Assembly: GCA_963920765.1 (NCBI GenBank)
Contig: OY987251.1
Location: 6,822,501 to 6,886,500, forward strand
Origin: Ulota crispa
Taxonomy: Eukaryota > Streptophyta > Bryopsida > Orthotrichales > Orthotrichaceae
Direction of reading: 5' to 3'
DNA: 64,000 nucleotides
Of the stretch, positions 36,880 to 48,510 are shown in pieces (position 1 is the first letter of the stretch; each line of letters begins with the position of its first letter). The translations under genes were made by a program, and so were the position numbers. A model generated the notes under the pieces. That model saw only the letters and a list, made by a program, of their open reading frames with translations, was not told the origin of the DNA and made no database searches.

Positions 36880-37500
36880 TTCAACTTCAACATTTGAACG
36901 CCAACACTTACATTTTTTGTCCAATGGATGACAAAAATCAGTATGCTTGATGTCAAAAAGCCATTTTTATTCAATTTCTTTTCAAACGTGATCATGGAGA
37001 CATGGAGTCCATCATGGAAGGCAAAAATTAGTCTCTTTGAATGCACTCTATTTTTAGGTACCCCAAATTATGAGAAGACTCACAAAAATAGTGTTAATCC
37101 TTGAGCGCCCTAGCAACAGGATCTTGTCATTGGGGACCACAACTTGATCTCACATTTTCTCTTGATTTGATACTTTGAAAACAGTCGTGGCTGGTCCTCA
37201 TTAGCAGAGAAGGTAGTCCTTTTTCAAATCCTACGGTCACTTTTTCTAGATGTAATTTTCCTAACTTTGGTGGCCATTAAACTCCCCATTTTCTCCTAAA
37301 CCCTAAATCAACTCCGGGCACTAAGGGTTAAGCCTCATATTACCCTATTTGCAATTTCTATGAAGAGTACATGCAATGCTTTAAGCTACTTTTGGCGCTA
37401 AAAGTTGTGTGGGCACTTTGCCACAACATTGTTGCAAGCACTTTCTTTGATAACTTTATAGCAACTTGATATTGACCACAATGACTAGCTCATTGCTTAA
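36880..37500. mobile_element. Family K TTAA-type element, copy 2, with insertion
   Basis: It parallels 12633-13015 (blocks GAGACATGGAGTCCATCATGG-like, CCCCAAATTATGAGAAGA, ATGCAATGCT and GACTAGCTC). It is interrupted by 37098-37327. The left boundary is approximate. Confidence 0.55.
37098..37327. mobile_element. TTAA-flanked MITE, 230 bp, with in-window empty site
   Basis: TTAA at 37094-37097 and 37328-37331; ends TCCTTGAGCGCCC and GGGCACTAAGGG. The homologous family K copy near 12835-12850 reads straight through GTGTTAAGCC with one TTAA. Confidence 0.88.
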
Positions 37501-38142
37501 CCCCTAAATGCTCAAGCAACCAGATTTGGGTCTTTACAAAAGTTTGAAGATAAATAAAACCTTATCAAATCATTATTTTTAGTATTTATTTTTCAATGAG
37601 TTTGTTTTGAAGTCTACTTTCAACATCAAAAATCTAATTTTGAAAATGAAAATTGATGATTTTTCTACTCAAGATTTTGTATAAGGGTGTCCATTGCAAT
37701 CTTGAGTTTTCTAGTATAGGAAGATCTTGAAAATGAGCCTTAAATACACTAGAGCTTGGAGAAATATTCACATTAAAAATCAACTTAAAAAAAATGTAGG
37801 AGTAGATTTTAAAAACCGTAAATTGATTAGAGTTAGACATGTAATGACCTTAAACCTTGTATTTTTTTAGTGATCAAATTTTTAAATTTGACAAGTGAAA
37901 TGAGGATTGGAAGACTTCAAGTCACTTTTGCAATTTTAACACCCTCATCTTCAAACGTTATAATCTTTCAAACTATAAGTGATATTGTTGTGTTTTCTTT
38001 TTCCATGTAATCTCTAACATGTTTAGTTTAAATTTATATAGTTATAATTTTAAAAACTTCAAGGAATTTATGAAAAAGTTGATTAATTGTTCAATTTCAT
38101 GAAAAGTCCAAGAAGCCGAGATAGGGCTTGGGCATTTAGGGG
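37501..38142. mobile_element. TTAA-flanked element F8, 642 bp
   Basis: Exact TTAA on both sides; ends CCCCTAAATGCTCAAGC and GCTTGGGCATTTAGGGG. It is inserted at or near the right end of family K copy 2. Confidence 0.85.
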
Positions 38143-38489
38143 TTAAGTATTAAGTGAATCCATAAGTATGTTTTTGATAAGAAATGGGCTCACCTTCATC
38201 TTTCCTCAAATTGCCTCTTTTATTATGTGGACCCAAGGGCGAAAAAGCTCAAAATTCTTGTCTCCAAAAAATTGCTAAAATTCAAAATATTACCTAGGGA
38301 TAGGTTGACTTTAATAATGCTGCATTTTGTTTCTTAGATTCGAAGACCTTGAATTAGTCTACCATGGATTAGTCAAGTAAAAATTGAACAACTACAACAT
38401 AGAGCCAAATCGTTACTTCTTTGCTTGTTACCATGAAGTAGTGGAACCTCATTATTTTGGATTCACATTAAAGAAATGAAAAGGTTTAA

Positions 38490-39011
38490 TCCTTAAAGGA
38501 TTAATTGTCCCCTCAAGGGACAAATGGGATTTTGGGCATGTACTTACAACTAAATTACTTTGTGTGATCTTCTGAAACTTTTATGGAAGATGGGGAATTC
38601 AAAGATCTATGTGGGTATTTAATTCTTTCTTCATTTTGACATTTATTGACAAAGTTAAAAATGAATTTATGAGAATTTTTGTTCAAAAGAAAAGTGTCCT
38701 CAATCCACTAACAAAACCAATAGGAAAGCTCATGGCCTTGGCATAAGAGTGGTCACAATGAACTTGCGGAGCCTAAAGGGAGAGTTGTTTGCTACAAGCT
38801 TGGTTGGTAAGTGCAATTGTTTCCTTGAAAAATCCTTTTGCAATTTGCCCATCCCTCCGTTAATCAACTTCATTGTAGTTTTTGACAATTCTAAAGATAA
38901 TTACACATTGAAGATGCAGACTCCTTCAAAAGACCGCTATGGAAATTATACACATAATAGGGCACACCTTTTGCCGTTGTTAGGGCGCTTCCTCAACTCA
39001 TGACGCCCTAA
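38490..39011. other. Left-end fragment of a TTAA element and intergenic DNA
   Basis: TTAA then TCCTTAAAGGATTAATTG and GGGATTTTGGGCATGTACTT match the left end of F2; no right end was found. A plus-strand frame (38749-39003, 84 codons) follows with no recognised product. Confidence 0.45.
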
Positions 39012-39362
39012 GAGCATCTCCATCCTTCCTTGCCAAGCAGCCAAATATTGGGCATCGGCTTGACAACCTTGGGAATAAATTATAAAGGGCCTCATCATAT
39101 AGAAATTTTACAATTTTTTTGCCAAATATGCCCTCCAACACAACAAGTTGGAGTGTCTTCTCCAAGCTCTAGCAAGCTTAAATCTTGTGTTTTTTTGTGG
39201 AAAGTTGATCTTCTCCCTTCCAAAACCAAAAGAAAATAAGAATCACTTTTGTTTGCAAGCAAGTTCCCTAGGCATCTAGGGGAGCAAGGACTCAATTTAG
39301 GTCATGATCTCAACGAATGTTGGGTCTCCAGCCCAAAGCTGCTCTTGTCAAATAAACTCTAA

Positions 39363-39912
39363 GGGCCGCTTCACACTATGGCCAAAGGTCAAGAGGCCAT
39401 TGGTTTCCACAAATTAAATTGCAAGAAACCAAGAGCCTCTCAACCCTTCACACTAGAGGCCAAATCCCAAAGGTTGTCATCCTCCAAATGCCTACATGGC
39501 AACACTTTATCATCCAAAGCAATGGCCTCTCAAGAAAAGTTTGGGTCAAGCAAAAATGGAGACCCAAACTATGGTTGAGAGGTTGTCATATTTTTTCATA
39601 AAATAATCAAAAGCCGACTAGATCTTGGCAGTTAGATTTGGAAGGTCTAATAAATGTTGTGACTTTGGACTTTGGGCTTGGCCTTTGGAGGGTTCATATT
39701 ATGGCCATTCAAGTTGAGAGACTGTGGAAGCTCATTACCAAGAGTTTGGACTTTGAACTTGGCCTTTAGAGGCTTCACAATAAAGACGGCCAAAGGTGTC
39801 AAAAACAATATTTTATTGCCTAATTTCAACCCTTTTCTTTGGCCTCTCAACAAAATTTGACCACTCAATCCCACATCCTCTTGACTTGGTTGGCAATAGT
39901 GTGAAGCGGCCC
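39363..39912. mobile_element. Tourist/Harbinger-like MITE, family G copy 2, TAA duplication
   Basis: Ends GGGCCGCTTCACACTATGG and ATAGTGTGAAGCGGCCC; TAA at 39360-39362 and 39913-39915. Length 550 bp. Confidence 0.9.
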
Positions 39913-39915
39913 TAA

Positions 39916-40318
39916 GAGCATCTCCACCAGTTGACGAAAAACAAGAGGACAGTGTGGCCGGAGCCTCTTTGCCTGTCCCGGATCTCCACCGGTGGCACGG
40001 GGGACTAAAGTTCTTGAGCGGGTTCGCTCAAAACAGCTCCAGGGACGTTCAACTACCGGTGTAGAACAAATTTTGAGCGAGCTGAGTTTACAGACTTTGT
40101 CCATATATACACTCCCGTGATGCTCATGATCTTGTTGCAGGGCTCGTGGTAACTCCAGCCTAAACCTTGAGACGCGGGTTTCTTGAAAGTGGGGTAGCGA
40201 GTTGTTTATCAAGTGCAACCAGTGGAATTTGCAACCTTGCCGCACAAAATTTTCCCCCCTTGTACCCACTCACTCACTCTCCTCACGTGCCAATCTCGTC
40301 AGACCAGTGGAAATGCCC
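39916..40318. mobile_element. Tourist-like MITE M1, TAA duplication, abutting family G
   Basis: Ends GAGCATCTCCACCAG and CCAGTGGAAATGCCC; TAA at 39913-39915 (shared with the neighbour) and 40319-40321. Confidence 0.8.
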
Positions 40319-40367
40319 TAAGCCTCCTTTGGGGCCCTCTATGTGGTGACCAAGGTTGGAGATGCTT

Positions 40368-41068
40368 TAGGCCCAGCCACTTTTGAGAGCCAAGAAAGGA
40401 AGCGTGTGACTGCTCCGTCCACTAATAAACCATCCTCATTACTCGGACCATCCCTCCAGTCTCTTCGCCATTGGCTTGTCAAATAGCCTCCCTTGACATG
40501 CCCACCTGACCAGGACCATCTCCAAGTACGGCACCCACAGGGATGCACGCCTCCCAAGCAGCGTTTAATTTTGGGTTTCTCCCTGGTAGAGCGACACGCA
40601 CCCCACCATGCCAGCAGGTAAGGAAAATTTGAATAGAGTTGGACAGAATCAATAACATATGTACATTCATCCAAGAAATCTACTAATATTAGCAGCTTTC
40701 ATTCAAAAAATGACAAATCTGGTGCAAATGTGTGAGGAATTTGGTGAATTCGTCCATTTTTTCCACGAATTTTTCTAGTGTTACGGTAGCCATTCAGATC
40801 TTGAGGTAAAGTTTAGGCAAATTTTTGCCAAAAAATTAAACACTGCTCCCAAGTCCCAACCATGCACCTCCATATTTGCACTTGGTTTGTCAAGTTGTGC
40901 CACAGCAGACGCAAAAACCTAAAACAGAAAAAAAAAGCAATAAACAAAACTCGAAAGCAAACAAATATTTTATGGGTTGGTAATTTGGTATGCTGCTCAA
41001 ATCTAATTGTAGGACTGGTGGAGAAGCTTCAAACTTTCACCTAGCACAAAACAGTAGAATTTTAAAAT
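40368..41068. other. GC-richer unique-looking intergenic DNA
   Basis: 40370-40620 is noticeably more GC-rich than its surroundings and leaves a 111-codon minus-strand frame. The translation resembles nothing I know and no splice signals frame it. I would not call a gene. Confidence 0.35.
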
Positions 41069-41435
41069 AGGAATTGATATTAGCACACCCGGGGTTTGTT
41101 ATGTGTACACCGGGAGGGGGTTAATTTTAGATATTTATCATCAAGTTGAATTTGGAAATTTTGAATTCAGATTTGGATACAGAGATCTTGATTTAGTTTA
41201 GAATTGTGAAGGAGAATATAATTGAACAAAGTCCCATGAAAAAGCTTAGTTTTCTTTACAAATAAGGGTAAAAGTAGTTATTTGCCCCTTAGTTAAGCTT
41301 TTCCACTGGGCTTTGTTCAATTGTATTCTCCTTTGTGGTTCTAGACTAAATCAAGATCTCTATATCCAAATCTGAATTCAAAAATTTCCAAACTCAACTT
41401 TTATCCCCCCCTTGTACTATGCATATATCATACCC
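41069..41435. mobile_element. Foldback element, family H copy 3
   Basis: Left arm AGGAATTGATATTAGCACACC; inner arms GAATATAATTGAACAAAG against CTTTGTTCAATTGTATTC. The right end is eroded and no target duplication is visible. Confidence 0.65.
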
Positions 41436-42508
41436 ATAAATTAATATTCACAAAATTTTGATCACCTTAGTTGCAAGGCCTACTTTTGATATATAATGGA
41501 ACCTATTTTTGATATTTTTGATTTGTCAAATCTATTTTAAAAATATGGCCAATTGTCAAACCTATTTCTGATGAATTCCCTAAAACAAACCGCTTTCTGA
41601 ACAAGTGGATGGCAAGTGGGTATTTGCTATTAAAAGGATATGAAATCAAGAGTTTGAAAATTAGGTTAGCTCTAGTATTTAAGTTAGCAACTCTTCTTTT
41701 AACTAATTGGCTTTGTTTTTTGGCATGTATCAAAAATTCTGTATAAAAAAATTTAACAAAAGAACCAATGAAAAGTAAATACTCAATGTAGTGTGAATGT
41801 TGAGCAAATAGCATGGAGCAACTTAACACCTGAACACCCATGGGACTAAAAGTATCCTCACATGATTTCACATGCCTTTTTATGGCATTTAATTTAATTT
41901 TTTGATCTTGTTATAAACTAAAATAATAAAGGCATTCAAGTGGTTCATGCAATTGAAGTAATGGCACAGCAAGCCAAATGTTGTATGAGTGCCTCAAGAG
42001 CCTCAATTAGGTGGAACATCATACAAGGCAAGGTGGCAAGCAAGGTCACACATGATGTAACTAGTCAATACTCCTTGCAAGCTTCCTTGCATGATCTTTG
42101 TGGTAGCCAGAAATTTGCCATCAAAGGTTCAAGCATGTTCCAAACCCTTGTTGTGGTAGCCCTTATTGACTTTCCCAGTCATTGTTTTCCATGCAATAGC
42201 AGTCTGAAGCCCTAAAACTTAACATACAAAGAAGTAGAATTTTCAATAATTTGCAAGTGTGTGCGTTCACATCTAATATTGTCAATCACAAAATTTGAGA
42301 TGAATCAAGGACTTATAGAATTTTGTAAATAAAATAAAATAGCAATTGTGTGCCAAAAAATGAAATTTTGTCATCACATGTTGTTTGGTAAAATGTTATA
42401 ATCTCCCATCTCCCATGGTCAACTATTCCCAAAATTTGCAAGTTGTTTTCTAAGCTGACGTTCCATTGTTTTCAATGGTCACTCTTTGTGAATCATCTCA
42501 TTAACTAA
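41436..42508. other. Intergenic DNA, no gene recognised
   Basis: A plus-strand frame at 41940-42215 (91 codons) has no recognisable motif or splice context. Confidence 0.35.
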
Positions 42509-43055
42509 GAGCTGCTTTACACTACAAGTTGAGGCTAGTTTCTAGTCTCTGACACTCCCAATACTATAATCTAATTGGTTCATATTTTGAAAAATGGCCT
42601 CAAGACCTTTACAGTAGGAGTCAAGGCTAATTTTTTAGAACATATTTTAATGTTTAAAAGACAAGATCTAACACAGCCCCAATTTCAAATTTTGGGTCTC
42701 CTAAAAATGTGAAGCCAATTCTTGGCCCCAAGGCCATTGTCAAATCTTATTAAAATATGATTTTTTCAATAAAAAACATTCTTTTGAGATACTCAACATC
42801 GCGAGATGGAGCAAAAATATCAATGGTTATCCTTCATTTCTTTATTTTTATCCCTTTCTTCTTGAGATTTTCAAAATTTTCTCTATTGGCCTCAAGTTTT
42901 TGGCCTCATAGCCTTTACACACAAGAGAGTTAGCCTCCACTATATTCATATTATAATGGACATTTGAGACTGTTTTTGAGACCATTTGGGCTTAAATTTT
43001 AGCCAAAATTGTCCCAAGTTTTCATGACCTTGACTCCTACTGTAAAACTGCCCTC
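42509..43055. mobile_element. Probable family G-related MITE
   Basis: Left end GAGCTGCTTTACACTAC after TAA; right end TACTGTAAAACTGCCCTC. Inner arms include GACCTTTACAGTAGGAGTCAA against TTGACTCCTACTGTAA. The right flank is AAA, so the duplication is imperfect. Confidence 0.5.
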
Positions 43056-43426
43056 AAATATGATGGATCAAGGTTGTAGGCCTCCCAAAACCTTAATTTT
43101 GGTGAAAATGGCTTAGGTGCTTAGGTTTAATTAGCCTATTTGGTGGTGTAGAGATTTTGCTATTAAATAAGATGAATGACTATTTTGAGACCTCTTTCAA
43201 AGGCTTGGTATAACTTACTACTCGTGTGTTTCTGGGCCAAGGCAAAAAAAAAGCTCAACCTTTTTTTATGAGCAAAGATAAAAGTAGGATTATGCTCCTT
43301 TTTTATAGTTGGCTGATTTCTACCTCCTTCCACAGTTCTAGACGGAATCAAGATTTTTGAATCCATTTCCAAATTCAAAATTCTCAGATTCAATCTTCTG
43401 ATGGTAAATTTATTAAACTCTTACTT

Positions 43427-43990
43427 GCATTATATCAAGCCCTCATTCCTTGGCTAGGGTGAATTGACCCCATTGCCCTTTGGCCTAGATGAATGGAGCT
43501 AAGAGCTCAGTCAGCTATTTTTCATAGTTGTGGGGTAAAGGTTAAAAGCTATGCTTTTTCACATTTCAAATGTTTTGAGATCTTGGAAATATATCAATAG
43601 ATTGAATTTGGAAACTTTGAAGTCATATTTGGTTTCAGCACAGGTAAAAAAAACAGGTCCTAAATGATTAAGTGACAATAACTAAACCATGGCTGTATAG
43701 TCATTTTACAATCATTTTATAGTTGTTGTATAGTCATTGCAGTCATTGTCACTTAGTCATTTAGGACCTGTTTTTTTACTAGTGCAAAGATCTTGCTTTA
43801 GTCTATACCAGAGAGGAGGGTACAATTGAACAATGTCAAAATAGGGGGAAAATTATTACTTTTATCCTTTTTGAAGAACTACAAAAAAATCACCTTGACC
43901 TAAAAACATGGATATGTAGTGGACAAAGCCCCAAAGACCCGTTCATCCAACCTAGGGCCAATGAGGGGTTAGATCACCCCAGCCCTCATT
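43427..43990. repeat. Interspersed repeat, family P copy 2, with a CACTA MITE inside
   Basis: Homologous to 6376-6790. The homology is interrupted at 43639-43784. Confidence 0.6.
43639..43784. mobile_element. CACTA-ended MITE, 3-bp duplication CAG/CAA
   Basis: Left end CACAGGTAAAAAAAACAGG, right end CCTGTTTTTTTACTAGTG. Subterminal GTCCTAAATGA is inverted. CAG precedes and CAA follows; related host sequence supports an original CAG. Confidence 0.75.
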
Positions 43991-44356
43991 CTTGCGTGTT
44001 GTTCTGTGGGGCAAGGGTGGAAAATCTTAGTTCTTTTTTTTTTTTTTACAAACATTAATAAAAAGTGATGTTTTTCCCTTATGGTGGAGTTGGTTAGTTT
44101 TGTCCTCTATTGTGGATTTGGACAAAAGGGCAAAATCATTGTTTTTGAATCCAAAAGAGAATTCAAAATTCCCAAGCTCAATCTCTTGATATTAAATATC
44201 TAAACTCTTAACTTGTACATTTTCTGGTGGGTAAATTTTTTGAAACTTTCCACCTTGGCCCACACGTTGCAGCATGCCATTAGACCCTAATCCTTCTGAA
44301 GCAACCCCTATTGAAGGTTTTTCCCTCTTTTTTTTCCTATTCTTTTGTTCTTTTAA

Positions 44357-45224
44357 CCCCTAAAGGCCCAAGCCCTTTTCTCTAATGAAAGTCACTGTTA
44401 ATTGCCACAATAGGATCTTGCCTTAAATTAGAAGAGGTACTTGTGGGAAAAAATTGGGTCATTCCAAACAGAGAAGAGGAAGATATTTACATCTGAAGTG
44501 AAAAAAAAGGTTTTTTTCCTTTCTACTAGTAAACTTCGGAAGCCTTTGACCACTCTTACATGAAAAATTACTCTACACAAAGTTGAGGTTTATTTTTTCT
44601 TTGTAGAAGACCAAGTTAAGTATGTGTGGGAGAACTTTCAAATCAATTGGAAATATACGTACAACACATGGGGAAAAATAGTAAGCAAAAAGTAGAGAAT
44701 GAGTCAAATCACTAAATTGTTAAGAATTTATTGATTAAAATGAAAAATGAAAATCCCAACAGTTGTAATGTTGTAATAAACAATCTACTTCCTTAGGTTT
44801 AGTTATTTTCCAAAATATTGAAAATTGTGGAAAATAAAGGACTTCAAAGTTTATTTTAGAGTAGAGAATCCATAATTGCCCACAAACTAAATCATCTCAT
44901 ATCTTTCATCTCATCGATTGAAGTTGAATGATTCAAAGCTTCCCACATATGAAAAAATCTAAAGAACCAATTTCAGATTTCTATTTTTAGAAATACAAAT
45001 TTTTAAGAAGTTTTTGGGCTGCCCAGATTGCCCTCCCCCGGGCAACAGAAATTCTTGCATAACTTCTTTGTCAAATGTCAAAATGACAGAAAAATTAGAT
45101 GCCTGTGTAGGTCTTGGAATTCCCCACCTTCAAAAAAAGTTTTAAAAAATCACAAAAACTAGATTAGCTATAGGTACATGCCCGAAATCCATTTGTCCCC
45201 TGAGAACAGCTAGGCTTTTAGGGG
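44357..45224. mobile_element. TTAA-flanked element F4, 868 bp
   Basis: Exact TTAA at 44353-44356 and 45225-45228; ends CCCCTAAAGGCCC and GGCTTTTAGGGG. The interior is closely related to 52645-53562. Confidence 0.85.
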
Positions 45225-45241
45225 TTAAGGCAGAAGCTCTA

Positions 45242-45434
45242 CATTGAATATTGCATTTAGGTTGCCCCAAACTAATTTCTTGACATTTTACACTATATAG
45301 ATATTCATTATTGCTACAACAATTTTCATTAATATTTACTACAATGAACAATTTTTTAAGGTCTTGGCAACAACAACAAAACTGCAAAAAAAAAGAAAAA
45401 TAGCAATACGGCAACCTAAATGCAGTATTCAATG
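45242..45434. mobile_element. TA-flanked MITE, family N copy 3a, 193 bp
   Basis: Ends CATTGAATATTGCATTTAGG and CCTAAATGCAGTATTCAATG; TA at both sides. Confidence 0.85.
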
Positions 45435-45445
45435 TAGGATTTTTA

Positions 45446-45724
45446 CATTGAAAATAGCATTTAGGTTGCCTTAACATGGTAAGTTACCTCATGACTCATC
45501 ACTTGGTCACTTGGAGGCACATGTAACTCTCTAAATACTTGAATTCTAAATGATTTATGACTTGGAAACTATTAATTTATGTTTTTACAGCTTCATTGTT
45601 GTAGACAAGCCCTCTAAAGACTATTTGTTATAGTAATTTCTGATGAAAATTACTGTAGCACAATAACTAATTATATAATGTGAAATGTTGAGAAATTAGT
45701 GTGGGGCAGACGCAATATTCAGCA
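45446..45724. mobile_element. TA-flanked MITE, family N copy 3b
   Basis: Ends CATTGAAAATAGCATTTAGG and GACGCAATATTCAGCA; TA on both sides. It lies 11 bp after copy 3a. Confidence 0.75.
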
Positions 45725-46207
45725 TAGGGGACGCAAATGGTTACATAGATTTGCCTAAATCTACTGAACAGTGTCCGGAACCCGATTTCCAAAAAAGACC
45801 CTCAAATAGCCCTGGCAGGCCATGTGCCGCCCCTAAAAGTTTGGCTTTAGTGTCCGTTTCAAACACATCCCCTGATCCCCCTAAGTACAACAAAACATCC
45901 TTTCACAAGATTATCCATAAGTACTTGGAATCTGCTAACCGAAAAAGAACATTCACTCACTCAACAAGGTCATAAATACAACATTCAGTCATTCACCTAC
46001 TCCTCAGACCTCACATGCTCAACCTAATCCTCCAACCCTTGAATAAAAAAAAACATTCAAACATTTTGGAAGTCAAACTTTCAATATTCGCCAAAAACGA
46101 AGAAAAGGAAAAAAAGTACAAAAATTTGGATACAAACTATTTAATGTGCACCCAAAAAGGACAAAGGCACAAACCCCACTTGGTCAAAACAATAGGCCCT
46201 CATTTAA

Positions 46208-46558
46208 TCCCTAAACGTCGAGGACAAAAATCGTCCTCCGCTCTGAAAAAGATTCTGTGATTCAGAAAAAAGTTGTATTTTTTTTTTTCAGGAGTGACCA
46301 TAAACACATGGTTCATCATGGAAGACAAAAAATTGTCACTTGAGATGCATTCATTTCTTTTGGTAACTCAAATTGTGATAAGATTCACAAACATGGTGTT
46401 AGCTCCCAAGCTACCCTTCTTACAATTTTCATGAGGGCACCCACCATACTTGTTGACTTTTCTAACTTTTTGAAACAGTATTAATGGTGTTCATGTGCAA
46501 AACATTGTAAATTGTTACAAGCAAGGCAAGCCACAGTGTTCCATCCGTCCTTCAAGGG
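46208..46558. mobile_element. TTAA-flanked element, family K copy 3
   Basis: TTAA at 46204-46207 and 46559-46562; ends TCCCTAAACGTC and GTCCTTCAAGGG. The interior matches K copies 1 and 2. Confidence 0.7.
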
Positions 46559-46654
46559 TTAAGAGGGTCCTATAAACTCCAAGTAAAAGAAAAAGAAAAG
46601 AAAAGGTTGAACCACACCTCACACTCCCTTTTTCTTTTTCCTTTTTTTATTCTA

Positions 46655-46962
46655 CGTTGATAATGCATTTAACGTTGATAATGCATTTAATCTGCCTTGA
46701 CAATTAAATTGCCTCATCTTGGATAGTTACCTCATGACTCACCCACTTGGAGACACATGCAATTCTCTAAATATTTATATTTCACATGGTTCACAAACTT
46801 GGATATAACTGTTTTTCAGCAGCTTCAATGTTGTTGCCGAACCCTTCAAAATTTGTTTATTGCAATGATCATTGATGAAAATTGCTGTAGCAGCAGTAAG
46901 TACATATATAGTAAAAATTGCCAAAAAATTAGTGTCAGGCAACCTCGATGCCATATTCAGTG
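46655..46962. mobile_element. TA-flanked MITE, family N copy 4
   Basis: Ends CGTTGATAATGCATTTA (present twice in tandem at the left) and GATGCCATATTCAGTG; TA on both sides. Confidence 0.75.
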
Positions 46963-46964
46963 TA

Positions 46965-47533
46965 GCAACTCCAAAACCTTCGTACTCAGTGGTTTTTGCA
47001 CATTACAGAACTGAGCAAATCCAGCAACTTTCTAGCCAGATCTACGAACTCCGAGGCAGTAGACACCCATATGAATATATAAATATGTATAAATTATATA
47101 TATGTAAATATATCGTTCCTCTAGCTCTATAGAAATTTAAAGATGTATATATATATATAAGAAAACACAGCTAGCTATACATAGCAAAATATTGTGTGTT
47201 CCTGCGCTCCACGCACTTGTATCTGATCAGCAAAACGCTATTTGTTGTTGTTGCAATCAACAGCTGAGAGTTCCAAACAACCTGCAACCTGTTTCGAACC
47301 AAAATTCAACATAAAAAGGATTTGTTTAGAATGGGAGCTCCACATAAACCAGTACATTATTAGCAGATGTAAAGTTACCCCAGACTAAAGTGGAAGCTTT
47401 AGTTCGGTATAAACCAGTCATGTGACACAAGTACCATGATAGGTTAACAAAATCTAGCTGGACAAAAGACTCCGGTATTTATAATACGTTGTAGTAATAG
47501 TGTGTGTAAATATGTACGTGTAGCAAGTGTGTA
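46965..47533. other. AT-rich intergenic DNA
   Basis: Short TA-rich runs near 47075-47160; no gene or bounded repeat was recognised. Confidence 0.35.
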
Positions 47534-47807
47534 CACTAAATACTACATTCAGGTTGTGCTCCACACTAGTTTCTGTACATTTTACGCTATAAAAATACTT
47601 TCTGATACTAAAGAAATTTTCATCTTTCATCATGCAATAGTCATTTTTAAAGGGCCTAACACCATCAACAAGCTATGGAAATGCAAACTAGCAAGCATCT
47701 AGGTTGTAAACCATGCACCTTCAAGTGGCTAAGCAATGAGCCATGAGGTAACTTTCCAGGGTAAGGCAACCTATTTGTTTGAGGCAACCTAAATGCAATA
47801 TTTATTG
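47534..47807. mobile_element. TA-flanked MITE, family N copy 5
   Basis: Ends CACTAAATACTACATTC and AATGCAATATTTATTG; TA on both sides. Confidence 0.8.
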
Positions 47808-47822
47808 TATTGGAAATGACTA

Positions 47823-48361
47823 CACTCATGCCAAAAAGGCGGGCTACTAAAACTAAAGGGCTTGGGAACAACAACAAAGCTGCAGAAGAAACAAACTAGC
47901 AACATCCAAGTTGTAAACCCATGTGAAATCCTAGTATAAAATCCAAGTATCTAGAGTGTTGCATGCATGCGACATAACCGAAGTCGTAAACCCATGTGCA
48001 ATCCTAGTATCTAGAGAGTTGCATGCACCTCGACCAAGCAATGAGCCATAACCCAAGTCGTAAACCCATGTGCAATCGTACTATCTAGAGAGTTGCATGC
48101 ACCTCCAAGTGACCAAGCAATGAGCCATAACCCAAGTCGTAAACCCATGAGCCATAACCCAAGTCGTAAACCCATGAGCCATAACCCAAGTCGTAAACCC
48201 ATGAGCCATAACCCAAGTCGTAAACCCATGAGCCATAACCCAAGTCGTAAACCCATGTGTAGTATCTAGAGAGTTGCATGCACCTCGTAAGGAGGCATGA
48301 GGTAACTTTCCAAGGTAATGCAAACCTAATTGTTAAGGCAACCTAAACGCTCTATTTAGTG
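47823..48361. mobile_element. TA-type MITE, family N copy 6, expanded by minisatellites
   Basis: Weak left end CACTCATGCC after TA; right end ACGCTCTATTTAGTG before TA. The interior shows N-family blocks but is lengthened by repeats of AGTCGTAAACCCATGTGCAA and AGAGAGTTGCATGCACCTC and by the 27-bp array at 48122-48256. Confidence 0.6.
48122..48256. repeat. 27-bp minisatellite, five units
   Basis: GAGCCATAACCCAAGTCG-initiated units begin at 48122, 48149, 48176, 48203 and 48230, exactly 27 bp apart and nearly identical. A single unit also occurs at 48042. Confidence 0.95.
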
Positions 48362-48510
48362 TAGTGTTTCTAACGAGTGTCCTGTCCTACCTTATAGCGT
48401 AAATTCACCACCCATAAAAACATGAGAACTGAACGTAAAGAATGGTTTAGGGTTGAAGACACCGAGAAGCATACTTATAAACACTATCAGTAAAAAGAGT
48501 GAGAGTAGTT

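Larger units (their letters stand above)
39012..40367. mobile_element. Outer Tourist-like MITE M3 containing two other elements
   Basis: Left end GAGCATCTCCATCC after TAA (39009-39011). Right end GGTTGGAGATGCTT followed by TAG. The elements at 39363-39912 and 39916-40318 lie inside it. Confidence 0.65.

Noticed and set aside
39865-40269. 134-codon minus-strand frame
   Set aside because: It spans the junction of two Tourist-like MITEs, so it is chance coding potential.
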